A DNA stretch of 64,000 nt from Simmondsia chinensis (GCA_018398585.1 JAGTTD010000005.1:12203355-12267354); one strand, 5' to 3'. Numbered from the stretch's first letter, positions 33,726 to 44,083 are shown. The notes: generated by a model not told the origin, from the sequence alone. Numbers and translations: made by a program.

Positions 33726-33810
33726 AAGAAAACTTGAATATAAGAGAACTTGGATATAAGAAAAGCAAGAGTTAGTGGTTCAGTGAGGAAAATGACAAGC
33801 CTATGAGAAG

Positions 33811-33818
33811 TATTTATA
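33811..33818 (-). promoter_or_regulatory. TATA box of the captured F-box remnant
   Basis: On the - strand TATAAATA lies about 93 bp upstream of the ATG at 33725, with a pyrimidine-rich leader in between. It is separate from the LTR promoter, whose own TATA lies in the opposite direction at about 34092, so the captured segment seems to include its original core promoter. Confidence 0.55.
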
Positions 33819-33869
33819 GCTAAACACTTTGAGGCCAAAGGCACTTTGGCCCCAAAGTAAGGGGCTAAT

Positions 33870-34181
33870 TGATAACTATAAAAATAGCCCATTCTAGAAG
33901 ATGGTAGGGGTAACATCAAGACACTACCGCCCTTCTATCCATGCCGGTCCCTTATCCATACCGCCCCTTCACCATGACCGTCCCTTATCCATACAGCTCC
34001 TTCACCCATTCCGCCCCCTCTAGCCATACCGTCCCTCTATCAGCACCACCCTTCTCATCCAATAGCATCCATCTCAAGCACTTCCCACCCCCTATAAATA
34101 TGAGATGAATCATAGAGCATAGGGCATGGAACTTGAGCTTAGTTCTCCCTCTTCAAACCCGACCAAAAAAACCCCGCAACA
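33870..34181 (+). repeat. 3' LTR of the Tat-lineage element
   Basis: It starts TGATAAC and ends GCAACA. The same 'ccataccgcccc' repeats occur in U3 (33925-34045) and 'cctataaatatgag' at about 34092. It is about 19 bp longer than the 5' LTR. Confidence 0.92.
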
Positions 34182-34186
34182 ACAAA

Positions 34187-34608
34187 CATTGAAATTTATG
34201 AAAATCGCATTGCCCAATCAGCATGTCATTTAGTGTACCATGATTGAATAAAAATGTCATTAATGTGGTACATTTTGGCCACGTGTCATACTGATTGTGT
34301 GTACTATTTTAGTAATTTTTAATTTTTCATGTGATATTTTAAGAATTTTAAATTTTTGTGTACTATTTTAAAAATAAAAAAAAATTATTTCTAAAAATCA
34401 CTCAAGTAGTTGTATAACTAGGATCCCATGGACATTCGTTCTTTTCTTTAATTTTTTAAATTATTTTTTACATATTTTTTATTTAATTAAAAATTATCAT
34501 ATTGTGTATAAAAAATATAATATATAATTTATAAAAAATTATCAAATTTAATATTAAAAAAGTGTTATAGATTAATTTGTATAATTAATATATTACTAAC
34601 AATATATT
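34187..34608. other. AT-rich flank, right half of a split inverted repeat
   Basis: 34310-34420 (gtgtactattttagtaattt...tttctaaaaatcactc) is roughly the inverted complement of 21985-22078 on the other side of the Tat element (tagtacac; caaaaatttaaaattatc). The Tat element therefore inserted into an older palindromic AT-rich element. Otherwise nothing is recognisable. Confidence 0.45.
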
Positions 34609-34992
34609 GGATTATTTGCACAAAAATCCATATACCTTACTCATTATGTCAATTTAATTATTGTACTTTTAATTGGGTCAATTTAATCCATATACTATTT
34701 ATATTGTGTCAATTTAGTCCAATGATCCAATTTACGTTGATTTAATGATAAATTTTTAACGGTGCGATCATGTTAGATGCAAGTAATTCACTAAAAATTC
34801 GCTCATTGATTCAATTTAACTCAACTCATAGCCGAACCATTAAAATTTTAATTAAAAATTTAACATAAATTTTACTTTAAGGATAAAATTGACACAATAT
34901 AAATAGTAGAAAGGCTAACTTGAAGCAACTAAAAATACAATGACTAAATTGACACAATGAGCAAAATATAGAGATTTTTGAGGTAAATAACC
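34609..34992. mobile_element. MULE-like inverted-repeat element, copy B (complete)
   Basis: The left arm begins ggattatttgcacaaaaatcc and continues with 'attatgtcaatttaattattgtac' units. The right arm ends with the complement, gatttttgaggtaaataacc. The arms are about 100-110 bp each around a unique centre with 'catgttagatgcaag'. The flanking AT-rich 9-mers (caatatatt; ataatgtat) are similar but not identical, so no TSD is proved. There is no ORF. Confidence 0.75.
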
Positions 34993-35027
34993 ATAATGTA
35001 TTTAATTAATAGATAAATTTTTGACGT

Positions 35028-35028
<1 letters not shown>

Positions 35029-35106
<78 letters not shown>

Positions 35107-35107
35107 T
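35029..35107. repeat. Compound (CA)n(TA)n(CA)n microsatellite
   Basis: About 20 CA, then 10 TA, then 9 CA units in uninterrupted succession. The flanks are AT-rich. Confidence 0.97.
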
Positions 35108-35929
35108 AATATTTGGCAATAGGTAGAAAATATTTTAGTGAAATACTATTTCAATGACATGTGGCGCCATTTGGTTCGACTCATATTAGTCTATTTATCT
35201 TATTTTCCCATAATGAGCCTAATTAGCCAAACTTCAATCTTGCCAACCTATTAAATCCTTGAGAGGGTTTTATGCCAATATTCTATTAGCCCATTTCATC
35301 ATATTCCTTTTAAGGGCTTCAGCCAAGTATTTGATATATTTATCTAACCCTATTAATTTATCGCCTCTTCGTTATTATGTTTATTTATCACCGGCCTTTA
35401 ATATTATGAGATTGATATTGACTTGAGCATCAGAAGGGTCCCCTATGGGCTACCACACGGGCCCCTCTAACTGTTTGTTTTATCTTGTAGGAAATATCAA
35501 GTCGAGCGTATAACTTGAGCTTGAGTTCAGCTTATATATATATGTGTATGTGTGTGTGTGTGTGTGTGTGTGTAAAGATATCTAATTTCATATGTTAATA
35601 ATGCTATTACTTCATATAATATAGGAAGTTATTAATATCAGGGCAAAAATTGTTATTATCAAATATGATTTAAAAACAATAAAAGCTATAAAATTGCTTA
35701 AAAACTACAATTTTACTTTGGCAATAACAAATTTATTCTTGTTCTAATGTTACCCTTTTATTATATTTTCTATATATATTTGTCAAAAATTTTAAAGAAA
35801 TTAAACGTAACATTTTAATATTTAAAATTATAATTGTGTATATATTACATATTAAAAACTAGGTTAATTAGATTTATTAGAAAAAAAAATATCATTTTTA
35901 ATAATATTAAAATATAATATTAAAATTTT
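35108..35929. other. AT-rich intergenic DNA with a (TG)n tract
   Basis: There is no gene. A (TG)n tract lies at about 35544-35573, preceded by (TA)n, a mirror of the CA/TA tract 450 bp upstream. Confidence 0.6.
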
Positions 35930-36074
35930 GGGAAGTCCTCACCCTCAGGTTGGTGGTAATGGGAAACAGCCTCTCTTCAGGTTAACACCCTGAAGGGGGA
36001 AGGCTGCGTACATCCCCCCCCCCCCCCCAAAGACCCTGGTAGGCGGGAGCCCTTGAGGCACTGGGTATGTTCTA
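35930..36074 (+). mobile_element. 5'-truncated copy of the 5S-headed SINE
   Basis: It begins with gggaagtcctc, the last bases of the 5S part in the 19511-19743 copy, then repeats that copy's body (gggaaacagcctctcttcagg; ggctgcgtacat) and 3' module (gcgggagcc; gaggcactgggtatgttc). A poly-C run of about 16 expands the middle. The tail is followed by ttcttcttcttc. No TSD was found. Confidence 0.8.
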
Positions 36075-36413
36075 ATTCTTCTTCTTCTTCATATATTAAA
36101 TTAATAAATTACATAAATTATAAATATAATACAAAATTTAGTATCCAATAAATACTTTACTAACATATAATACTTTTAAAATTAAATATAATTTACATAA
36201 ATGAAATATATATATATATATATATATATTTTTTTATATATAATACGATAATTTTTAATTAATTAAAAAAATTTGTCCCATCCAATGGATATTCTCGCCC
36301 AAATCAATAACTCAAAAATGGCTTTCATTAAAATTTTCCTTTTTTAACTATAGAAAAATGCAACTAGGGCAAACACATCATATCAAATCATACATGCCTT
36401 TGAATTATTAGGT
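36075..36413. other. AT-rich intergenic stretch with (TA)n
   Basis: (TA)n lies at about 36207-36228. No gene or element was recognised. It precedes the acetyltransferase pseudogene. Confidence 0.6.
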
Positions 36414-36431
36414 TTAGTGTACTTGTACCCG

Positions 36432-36505
36432 GCTAAAAATATATGTATATATACTTGTAGAATTCTAGCTCTCTTTTATCTCTCTCTCTCTATCTCACTC
36501 TCTGT
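36432..36505 (+). promoter_or_regulatory. Probable core promoter and CT-rich leader of the acetyltransferase gene
   Basis: A TATA-like run (aaatatatgtatatatac, 36437-36454) is followed by a tctctctctct pyrimidine tract (about 36478-36492), the usual arrangement upstream of plant start codons. The ATG follows at 36526 in the context gccATGG, close to optimal. Confidence 0.5.
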
Positions 36506-36525
36506 GTTAACTAAGAGAATCTGCC

Positions 36526-37219
36526 ATGGCCGTCGTGGACCCACTGCCTCCACCAGCGTCTTCACCAGAGCCAAGCATGAAACCATCCCAATCCCAACTG
36601 ATTTCCGCGCGCATCCGCCTTGCCACTAAATCTGATGTCCCCACATCCACCAACTTATCCACCAAATGGCAATCTTCGAGCGCCTCACCCACCTCTTCTT
36701 GGCCACCAAGCACTCTCTCTCCTCCACCCTCTTCAACTCCCCTCCCTTCACTTCCTTCACCATCTTCCTCCTTGAACTATCCCCTTTTCTTCTCCCCTCT
36801 CACCACACCCCCACCTCCTCCCACTTTGCTCCCATTGTCGAGACATTCAGTTTGTCTCACCCCATTGACGACCCAGAGGCGAATGTGTTCGCTGCGGCGG
36901 AGGGCAGGGGGCGATGGTGGAGAGATTCTTGCTTTTCTATCCGAGCTTCTCGGGGTTCATGGGGAAACCGGGATTGTATGTGGACGGCCTGTTCGTAAGA
37001 GAGTGTTGCAGAAGGAAGGAGTTGGGAAAATTGTTGATGAAGGCGGTTGCATCACAGGCGGTGAGGTTATGGTATGGGAGACTGGACGAGTGGGTGCTTG
37101 ATTGGAATGTGAAGGCTATGAGATTCTGCGAGATGATGGATGCAGAGGTCATGCAACAGTATTGGCTTTATAGATTTACTGGTGATGCTCTCCAATCTTA
37201 TGGTAATCAGGAGGACTAA
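36526..37219 (+). pseudogene. NATA1-like: NATA1-like GNAT N-acetyltransferase pseudogene (two frameshifts)
   Basis: The three forward frames in turn give one GNAT protein of the plant NATA1/NATA2 type, cytosolic enzymes that acetylate small amines such as ornithine or diamines using acetyl-CoA. Frame 1 holds the Pro-rich start and ARIRLATKSDVP. From about 36638 frame 3 gives HQLIHQMAIFERLTHLF and FTSFTIFLLELSP. From about 36914 frame 2 gives RFLLFYPSFSGFMGKPGLYVDGLFVREC to the stop at 37217. Both shifts behave as loss of one base at a homopolymer (CCCC near 36638; GGGGG near 36910). Restoring length predicts about 231 aa, normal for the family. The acetyl-CoA loop normally R-x-x-G-x-G reads RRKELG, and EEMGA reads EMMDA, so substitutions as well as shifts suggest loss of function. 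No intron is needed. Confidence 0.85.
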
Positions 37220-37378
37220 CATTGATGGAGGTGTTAAAAGTATTTGATTTAAACTGTAATATCGGATTAAACTTAGCTATTTCGTCTATGATTGGACATG
37301 GATAGTTTTTACATATATTCTAGCTCTTGATTGTAACCTTTACCAGTTTTTGACTTGACTTGGTTCAGGTATGAAGTG

Positions 37379-37789
37379 CGTTAAATATCAGTATTACTTT
37401 TGTATTTTATTTGTACAAATTTATTAGTATTTGTAATTAGGTATCATATATTTGTACATAGAATATTTTTTTAGGATGCTACTAGTGTGGTAGGTAAACA
37501 TTAATGATAGTGTGTTAGGTAGCCTTGATGAGGTTACTAATGTGGTAGGTAGACATTGATGATAGGGCGTTAGGTAGCCTTGATGAGGTTACTAGTAACG
37601 TATGTAGACATTGATGATACTATGTTAGGTAGCTTACTAGGAGTTTTCTATTTAAATGTTGTTCTTTCTCTTGTATAATTATTCAAAGAAAAGTGTTTGA
37701 TACATTCCTTTAGTTTTCTCTTGTTTGGCCTTGATTTTATTTTCGTCATCTTGGTTTTCTCTTGTTTTGCTTTTATTTTATTTTCTTTA
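37379..37789 (+). repeat. 5' LTR of the first copia element, expanded
   Basis: It is about 411 bp versus 300 bp in the 3' LTR. The excess is a 50-55-bp unit (gtggtaggtagacattgatgat..gttaggtagc) present about three times here (37482-37645) and once in the 3' LTR. Confidence 0.9.
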
Positions 37790-37951
37790 TGATATCAGAG
37801 TGGGCTTGATCCTACAATCCTGATCCTTTCCTTGTTGCCGCCGATCCATTCGGCCTCTGTGAAGTGTTTTTTTATTGGCATTTTACTTGTTTTTTATTTG
37901 TGTTATTTTTTCAATTTTCTTTCATAATGTTGGGAGAAAATTGTAATCAAA

Positions 37952-38830
37952 TTGAGGCACCAGTTCACTAATTTAAAGGGAGTTCTAGATGCTAGTTCTC
38001 CCAATTATTTGCACCCCTCAGATCATCTGGGGCTTATGTTTGTTAAAAATGTTCTAACCGGACATAATTTTCCAGTGTGGAGACGTGCAATTTATGGAGT
38101 GTTTAAGGCAAAACATAAAATTGGTTTTTTTGGATGGAACTATTGTTAAACCAGATGAAGATTCTCCCGATTCTGAAAACTGGAGTGCCTGCGATTCAAT
38201 GGTCTCCTCTTGGCTTACAAATTTGGTTTCAAAGGAAATTAACTCTAGTATTGCGTACTTTGAAACCTCCCGAGGTATTTGGTTGGACTTAAACGAACAC
38301 TTTTCACAAAGCAATGTTCCCCGCGTTTATGAAATGAAATGCGAAATTTTGTGATTAAAACAAGCAAATATGTCAATTTTTGATTATTTTACCAAGCTGA
38401 GATCTCTGTGGGATGAACTTTATACTTTAATTGCAATTCCACCTTGTACCTGTGGGTCAGGCCAAGCTTTTCGGCCATACGCGATATGGAGTGTTTACTT
38501 GATTTGCTTATGGGTTTGGATGTGTAATTTTTCACTATAAGGTCCCAATTGATGAACACTAAACCTTTGACTTCAGTTGGGAATGTGTATTCTATTTTAT
38601 GTCAAGAAGGAAAAAAACAACTTGTTGCTGTCGGGACCAACATGGCCCTAGAAGCTGCGGTTTTGGCAAAAAAAGACATCAACTGCAGCTGCGGTTGGTG
38701 ATGTGGTGCCCATGTCGGGCAGTTCCTCTCATCGCATTAATCGTTTCACATGTACAAGAAGCAGGGACACACCAAAGAACGTTGTTTCGAGTTAATAGGT
38801 TATCCTCCCAATTGGACAATTAAGAATTCA
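37952..38830 (+). pseudogene. copia gag, interrupted
   Basis: NYLHPSDHLGLMFVKNVLTGHNFPVWRRAIYG is the typical copia gag start. A frame change near 38125 leads to FLDGTIVKPDEDSP and EINSSIAYFETSRGIWLDLNEHF. A TGA lies at 38352. Later parts up to about 38820 (SVGNVYS, then a Cys/His-rich stretch) are shifted and degenerate. Confidence 0.8.
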
Positions 38831-38899
38831 GGCAGAGAAGGACGAAGCCACCCAAGCAGCCGAACCCCTCACTACCGATAGCCCCATAGCCAGTCTCAC

Positions 38900-39500
38900 C
38901 TTGCGTCAGTATCAGCAACTAATTGCATTACTTGGCCCTAGTACAAGATCTCCTAGTTTAAATCTCATAAGTGAGATTAAGCATACATCTTTTAGTTGGA
39001 TTATCAACACGGGTGCTTCAGATCACATGGTTTCTTTGTTAAATGTCATGTTTGACATTTTTGTTAACAAGCCGGTTGGACCTGTAAGGTTGCCTAATGG
39101 GTCAAAATTTTCTGTTACCCATACGAGAAAGGTTCGAATCTCAAAGGATCTAGTTCTGAGCAATGTTCTTTACATGCCTGGTTTTCATTATAATTTAATG
39201 TCTGTGAGTAAATTAACCCAACATGGGAGTTGTGCGCTAACATTTTTTACTAATTTTTGCTACATAATACCTACAATCGAGGAAACTGATTAGAGCAGGT
39301 AGGCAAAGGGATGGGCCATACCTCTTGATGACGCAGTCAATGCCTTCCGCAGCTTTCTCAATTCAGAATAAAAGCAAGGCTACTTTGTGGCATTATCGTT
39401 TGGGCCACGTTCCTTTTTCTAGATTGTCGTTCTTTCGCATTGGATATTGAGAAAATAGATTTTATTTGTGACACTTGTCATCGTGCCAAGCAGGCACGTT
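38900..39500 (+). pseudogene. copia protease and GAG_pre-integrase, inactivated
   Basis: SWIINTGASDHMVS (about 38994-39034) is the protease active site, normally WIIDSGASDHM: the catalytic Asp is Asn. LSNVLYMPGFHYNLMSVSKL is the downstream protease block. ATLWHYRLGHVPFSRL (39380) and CDTCHRAKQARL-like sequence (39468) mark GAG_pre-integrase. A TAG lies at 39291. Confidence 0.82.
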
Positions 39501-39539
39501 TACCCTTTCCTGTGTCAGTTACAAGAACTTGAGTTTGTT

Positions 39540-40640
39540 TTTAGACATTACACTGTGATATTTGGGGACCTTATTGAATTGAGTCGTTGATTGGAGCTCG
39601 TTATTTTCTCAAAATAGTTGATGATTTTAGTCGTTGTATGTAGGTTGTTTTTATTAGGGAGAAAACCCAAACTCATAAAATTTTTATGGATTTTTGTTGC
39701 ATGGTTAGAACTCAATTTGGCTTTCAAGTGAAGCAAGTCAGAAGTGATAACGGGCAGGACTTCAAATATGGGCCATTGTTGGATTTTTATGCTCAACATG
39801 GGATTTAGTCACAGATTTTTTTGACCGGTACTCTACAACAAAACGATGTAGTTGAACGCAAACACAAGCACTTACTCGAGGTTGGACGTGCACTTCATCT
39901 TCAAGTTGGTTTACCTAAGAAATTTTGGGGTGAGTGTATCTTAACGGCAACCTATCTTATCAATTTAACTCCTTCCGTTTTGCTGAAAAATAAGAGTCCA
40001 TATGAAATTTTGATGCGTAAAAGTCCCATATACGAACATTTGTAGGTTTTTGGATGTCAATGTTACTATTATACCAAATCATCAATATGATTAGATGGAT
40101 TTTCACTCGGTTTTAAATAGGGAAACACATCCTCTTAAAAACGAACATCTCTGGAAACGACAATCTTATTATCCTCAAGAGTATAAACTTTGTATCCCTT
40201 TTGCCCATGGGGATACCCCACAAATATAACATACAAGGAGGAACCAGTCACTCCAAAACTGGTTCCTCCAGTCTTGGTTACTATAGACTCGATCGGCTCA
40301 CTGCCGACCGAACAGTGTCTTGCTGAACTGACCAACGACCATGGTGGTATGAGGGACCACTGACAGGATGAGATGGGGGGTATGAGTCTCGAGCTTGGTT
40401 CTGAGATTTTGACAAGACGGAGTGGTAGTATTCGTTCGGTACCTATCAAGTATCAAGATTATATGTATGATCTGCCTTCCTCTATAGCCCATTTCCTTGC
40501 CATCAATATATCACCTAACTCGGTTATTTTCTATGCTATTCTCAAATTTTGTTTCTAGCACACAATTCTCTAACGCTCATGTGGCTCTTTTAAATGCCAT
40601 CACTTCTTGTGATGAGCCGAAAACCTTTCAATAGGCCATA
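39540..40640 (+). pseudogene. copia integrase core and C-terminus, interrupted
   Basis: HCDIWGPY, VDDFSRCM, QVRSDNGQDF (second catalytic Asp), LQQNDVVERKHKHLLEVGRAL (catalytic Glu; QNG normally, QND here) and FWGECILTATYLINLTPS follow in order, broken by TAG/TAA codons. After FGCQCYYYTKS (40055) the + reading is lost until VPIKYQDYMYDLPSS (40440); the missing block is found inverted. Confidence 0.85.
40078..40266 (-). other. Inverted segment inside the copia integrase region
   Basis: On the - strand VIFVGYPHGQKGYKVYTLE and NKIVVSRDVRF are read, the standard copia phrase that should follow the FGCxCY block on +. Blocks on both sides (before 40075 and after about 40380) remain on +. At the right edge is a 12-bp inverted repeat, ggaggaaccagt...actggttcctcc (about 40231-40264), around a 9-bp spacer. 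Confidence 0.75.
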
Positions 40641-40659
40641 CAGTACAAACGTTGAAGAG

Positions 40660-42064
40660 ATGCGATGGAGAAGGAAATTCAAGCTTAAGAACAAGACAAC
40701 ACATGGACATTCAAGAGTTTGCCCAATTGGAAAAAGACGATTGATTCCAAGTGGGCGTACAAGGTGAAGTACAAATCAGATGGGTCAATAGAGCGATACA
40801 AGGCCCGACTGGCAGCAAAGGAATTTACACAAGTGGAAGCTATAGACTATCACGATACTTTAGCACCTGCAGCTAAATTAGTCACCATTTGTTGTATCTT
40901 AGCCATTGCCACGGCTAAAAACTAGATTATTCACCAATTGGATGTTAATAACACTTTTTAAATGGAGACTTAGATGAGGAAGTTTATATGAAGCTTCCTT
41001 TAGGCTTTGGACAGAAAATTGAGGGAAAAGTATGTCGTCTTTGAAAGTCACTTTATGATTTAAAACAAGTGTCTTAAAATTGGAATCAGAAATTCACCTC
41101 TAAGTTGGTCAACATTGGTTTTTGCCAATCAAAATTAGATTGCTCTCTTTTCACTTATTTTCACGGTGAGATATTTACGGCAGTTCTTAAATATGTGGAT
41201 GATGTCGGCATTATTTCTAAAGTGAAGAGGATTTTGAATAATTCATTTGGCATTAAGGACTTAGGGCCTGTGAAATTTTTTTGGGGATAGAAGTAGCTCG
41301 GTCATCAAAAGGGGTTATGTTAAATCAACGAAAATATGTTTTGGACATTCTTAATAAAGTAGGAAGTTAGGAGCTAACCATGCTTCCACCCCTATTGTTC
41401 AAAATCATGTGTTGGCGGACGGAGTAGGTGACGTGTTTAAGGATTCGGGTCGGTATAGGCATTTGATCGGTAGATTGTTGTATCTCACTATTACTCAACC
41501 AGATATATGTTATCGCATTTTGAGTCAGTTCATGCACGATCCTCAGCAGCCTCATTTTGAGGCCGCCATAAGAGTTCTTCATTAGTTAAAGAGCACTCCA
41601 GGCCAAGGGATATTCTTACCTTCAGATAGTGACTTGAAGCATTATGGTTTTTGTGATGCTGATTGGGTAGGTGTCCTACCACTAGACGTTCCATCGCCGG
41701 CTATATTGTGTTTTTAGGTGGGGCACCGATTTCATGGCGATCTAAGAAACAGACTGTCATTTCCCGATCTTCGGTTGAAGTTGAGTACCTTTCTATGGCC
41801 ACCATAATGAGTGAAATTTTTTGGTTGAGGCATTTATTATCAGATCTTTTAGTTCCTTCTAATGATCCTACCATATTATTTTGTGATAATCAAGCAGCTC
41901 CTTATATAACATCTAATCCTATTTTTTATGAGAGAACAAAGCACATCGAGATAGATTGCCGTTTTGTTCGAGAAAAGCTACTCGCAAAGGAGATTGCTAC
42001 TTCAATTTGTTCGGTCCACGAACCAAATCGCGGACATTTTCACGAAGGCATTAGCAAGCTCTAG
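40660..42064 (+). pseudogene. copia reverse transcriptase and RNase H, interrupted
   Basis: RT: KTIDSKWAYKVKYKSDGSIERYKARL, HQLDVNN, then LKYVDDVGIIS (active site intact, about 41188) and GIKDLGPVKFFWG. RNase H: HYGFCDADWVG, TRRSIAGYIVFLGGAPISWRSKKQ, SSVEVEYLSMA, FCDNQAA and ERTKHIEIDCRFVREKL. The last 133 codons (41663-42064) are uninterrupted. Stops lie at about 40923, 40961, 41042 and 41583. Confidence 0.88.
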
Positions 42065-42126
42065 TTATTTAGCTCTCCTTCGCAAGTTGGGCATGATAAA
42101 TCTTCATGCTTCCACTTGAGGGGGAG

Positions 42127-42426
42127 TGTTAAATATCAATATTACCTTTGCATTTTACATGTATAAATTTATGAATATTTATACTTAGGAATCCTGTATT
42201 TGCATGTAGAATATTCTTTAGAAAGTTACTAGTGTGGTAGATAGACATTGATGATAGTGTGTTAGGTAGCTTACTAGAAGTTTTATATTTAAGTGTTGTT
42301 CTTTCTCTTGGATAATTATTCAAAGAAAAGTGCTTGATTCATTCCTTTGGTTTTCTCTTGTTTTGCCTTGATTTTATTTTCTTTATCTTAGTTTTCTCTT
42401 GTTTTGCTTTCATTTTATTTTCTTCA
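42127..42426 (+). repeat. 3' LTR of the first copia element
   Basis: It is 300 bp, starting TGTTAAATATC and ending TTCTTCA. It carries a single copy of the unit that is triplicated in the 5' LTR. Confidence 0.92.
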
Positions 42427-42431
42427 AAGTG

Positions 42432-43635
42432 ATCGAAAATCTTTTCGGTATAAAATATCGATGGGAACCAACAATCAAAATGAAATTTGGGTCATTTTCT
42501 GTTCTAATATGAAATAAATTAGTTGGAATTAAAAAAATATGAAGGAAAAAAGACGAGAACAAAAAGTTTAAAAGAAAGAAAATAAAAGAAAATGAATTTT
42601 TTTTCCTTGTTTGAAAGTCAAGAAAATCAAGGAAAAACATTAGGTTTTCAAGATCAATCTTTTATTTTTTTTTCCTTCTTTTTGGTTGGTAGAAAATTAA
42701 ATGAAAAGAAAAATTATTGTCTAACCTAATGAACTATATCTATCTAATAGCATTTGACTTGTGTGAACTTTTTTGATGAGCTATCTTGATATTAAATCGT
42801 TAGGAATTTATTGTTTAGGTGCCACTACTTTAATACTATATCACCTAGATATCTAACATTCTAATACGTACAATAAGATATATTGAGGTCTAAAAAATTT
42901 TTAAAAAAATTTTGGTTTAAGTATCCTCAGTATATATTTTTTAGGTAGTTTAGATTTTGCAATGTATTTTGGGTAACTTGAACTTTGATGACCTTTTACT
43001 TAGGTAGCTCAAATACAAAATATAATTTTTTGAAAATATTTTAAATATTTAAAAATAATATTATTATTTAAAATATATGTAAATATTAAAAACTATTTTG
43101 AAATTTTTAAAACAAAGCTTAAATATTTAAATTTTTTTAATATTTAAAATATATTATAAATATAAAAATATATAAAATATTTTTAAATATACAAAATTGT
43201 TATATATAAATATTTTTTAAATATTACTATTTTCAAAAAATAGTAGATACTTTTGAAATATTTAAGACATTTTTTAAACATTTAAAAAATTTTAGATATT
43301 TAAAATATTAAAATTTTTTAATGATTAAAATTTTTTAGAGAGAATGATAGCCAAAAAATATATTTCTAAAAAGTTTAAAATGTTCTAAATGTAAATACCA
43401 AATTTTTTTTATATATTTTCTGTTTTGTTAAGGGTATGCTAGCATAAACTGACGGAACCTTCTTAACAGAGTTATAAGGTACGTGAGAGAAAAAAGTTGT
43501 CAAAGCTCAGAGTTCCTCAAAATTTCAATGTACTTAAAAATATGTTAAGCTCAAGGTACCTGAAGCAAATTTTAACAATACTTCTATCCCCCTAGAAGTT
43601 TAAATATTCTATCGACTTGATATTTAAATGATAAA
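42432..43635. other. AT-rich low-complexity intergenic DNA
   Basis: 43010-43400 is dominated by variants of aaatatttaaaa. No gene or bounded element was recognised. Confidence 0.6.
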
Positions 43636-43776
43636 TACAACAACAATAACAACAGTTCCAGTGCCTCAAGAGCTCCCGCTTGCACAGGGTCGGGGAGGGG
43701 TAGGATGTACGCAGCCTTACCCCATCAGGGTGAGACCCTGACGAGAATGCTGTTCTGATGACCCCCAACCTAAAAG
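43636..43776 (-). mobile_element. Au-like SINE, - strand, with (CAA)n = (TTG)n tail
   Basis: On + it starts caacaacaataacaaca (the tail), then agtgcctcaag, agctcccgcttgcacagggtc, gtacgcagccttaccc and gaatgctgttctga. Its complement is the same 3' module as in the LINE at 961-1673 and the 5S-headed SINE. The 5' end fades near 'acccccaacct' and no TSD was identified. Confidence 0.75.
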
Positions 43777-43896
43777 TTGATAGTTATGAATAGCCTATAT
43801 GAAGAGAATGCAAGCAAGCAAAGGGGATCATGTGAAGCATGTATTCATGTAATATAAGCCTATAAGCACATACGCATGTAGGCATATAAGCATGTA

Positions 43897-44083
43897 TGTC
43901 CATCATGAGGGTGTCTCAGTTGGTGGCGTCTCCTACCCATACGGTCATCGCCCAGGGTTCAGGAATTCGATTCTCGCTGAGGATATACTCATGACTTACC
44001 TACTCATAGGGGTTTGTGGGTTGTTCTCATGGGCCGCGGGTTGGTTGGGGCAACTCAATCCCTCGTCACCCAAAAAAAAAAAA
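43897..44083 (+). mobile_element. tRNA-derived SINE with poly-A tail
   Basis: 'ggtgtctcagttggtggcg' resembles a tRNA A box and 'ggttcaggaattcgattctcgc' contains a B box (ggTTCgAttC type). The unit ends in cacccaaaaaaaaaaaaaa. A 9-bp repeat, aagcatgta, at 43888-43896 and 44084-44092 is a candidate TSD. It is not a tRNA gene: no cloverleaf can be drawn from the A-to-B spacing and flanks. Confidence 0.6.

Larger units (their letters stand above)
22079..34181 (+). mobile_element. Tat-lineage Ty3/gypsy element with complex 3' region
   Basis: LTRs lie at 22079-22371 and 33870-34181, with TSD acaaa at 22074-22078 and 34182-34186. The PBS after the left LTR is attggcgccgtctgtgg, the tRNA-Asp-like site often seen in Tat elements. 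The purine tract aagtaaggggctaat precedes the right LTR. Gag, protease, RT, RNase H, a second (archaeal-type) RNase H and integrase read on + between 22586 and 27461, with stops throughout. The remaining 6.4 kb holds an antisense gene-like module, a tandem-repeat array and an antisense F-box remnant. At 12.1 kb it is the largest element here. Confidence 0.93.
37379..42426 (+). mobile_element. Ty1/copia element, defective, with inverted internal segment
   Basis: LTRs lie at 37379-37789 and 42127-42426, with TSD aagtg at 37374-37378 and 42427-42431. The PBS after the left LTR is tgatatcagagtggg (iMet-like). The purine tract ttgagggggag precedes the right LTR. Gag, protease, GAG_pre-integrase, integrase, RT and RNase H follow in copia order on +, with many stops. 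The terminal TG of the left LTR has become CG. A segment of integrase at about 40078-40250 is inverted. Confidence 0.93.

Noticed and set aside
36937..37152. ORF on the - strand opposite the acetyltransferase
   Set aside because: It is a shadow of the sense reading; the sense protein has clear family similarity and the antisense peptide has none.
43897..43990. A tRNA gene
   Set aside because: Only A-box- and B-box-like sequence is present; no cloverleaf can be drawn and a poly-A-tailed body follows, so a tRNA-derived SINE fits better.
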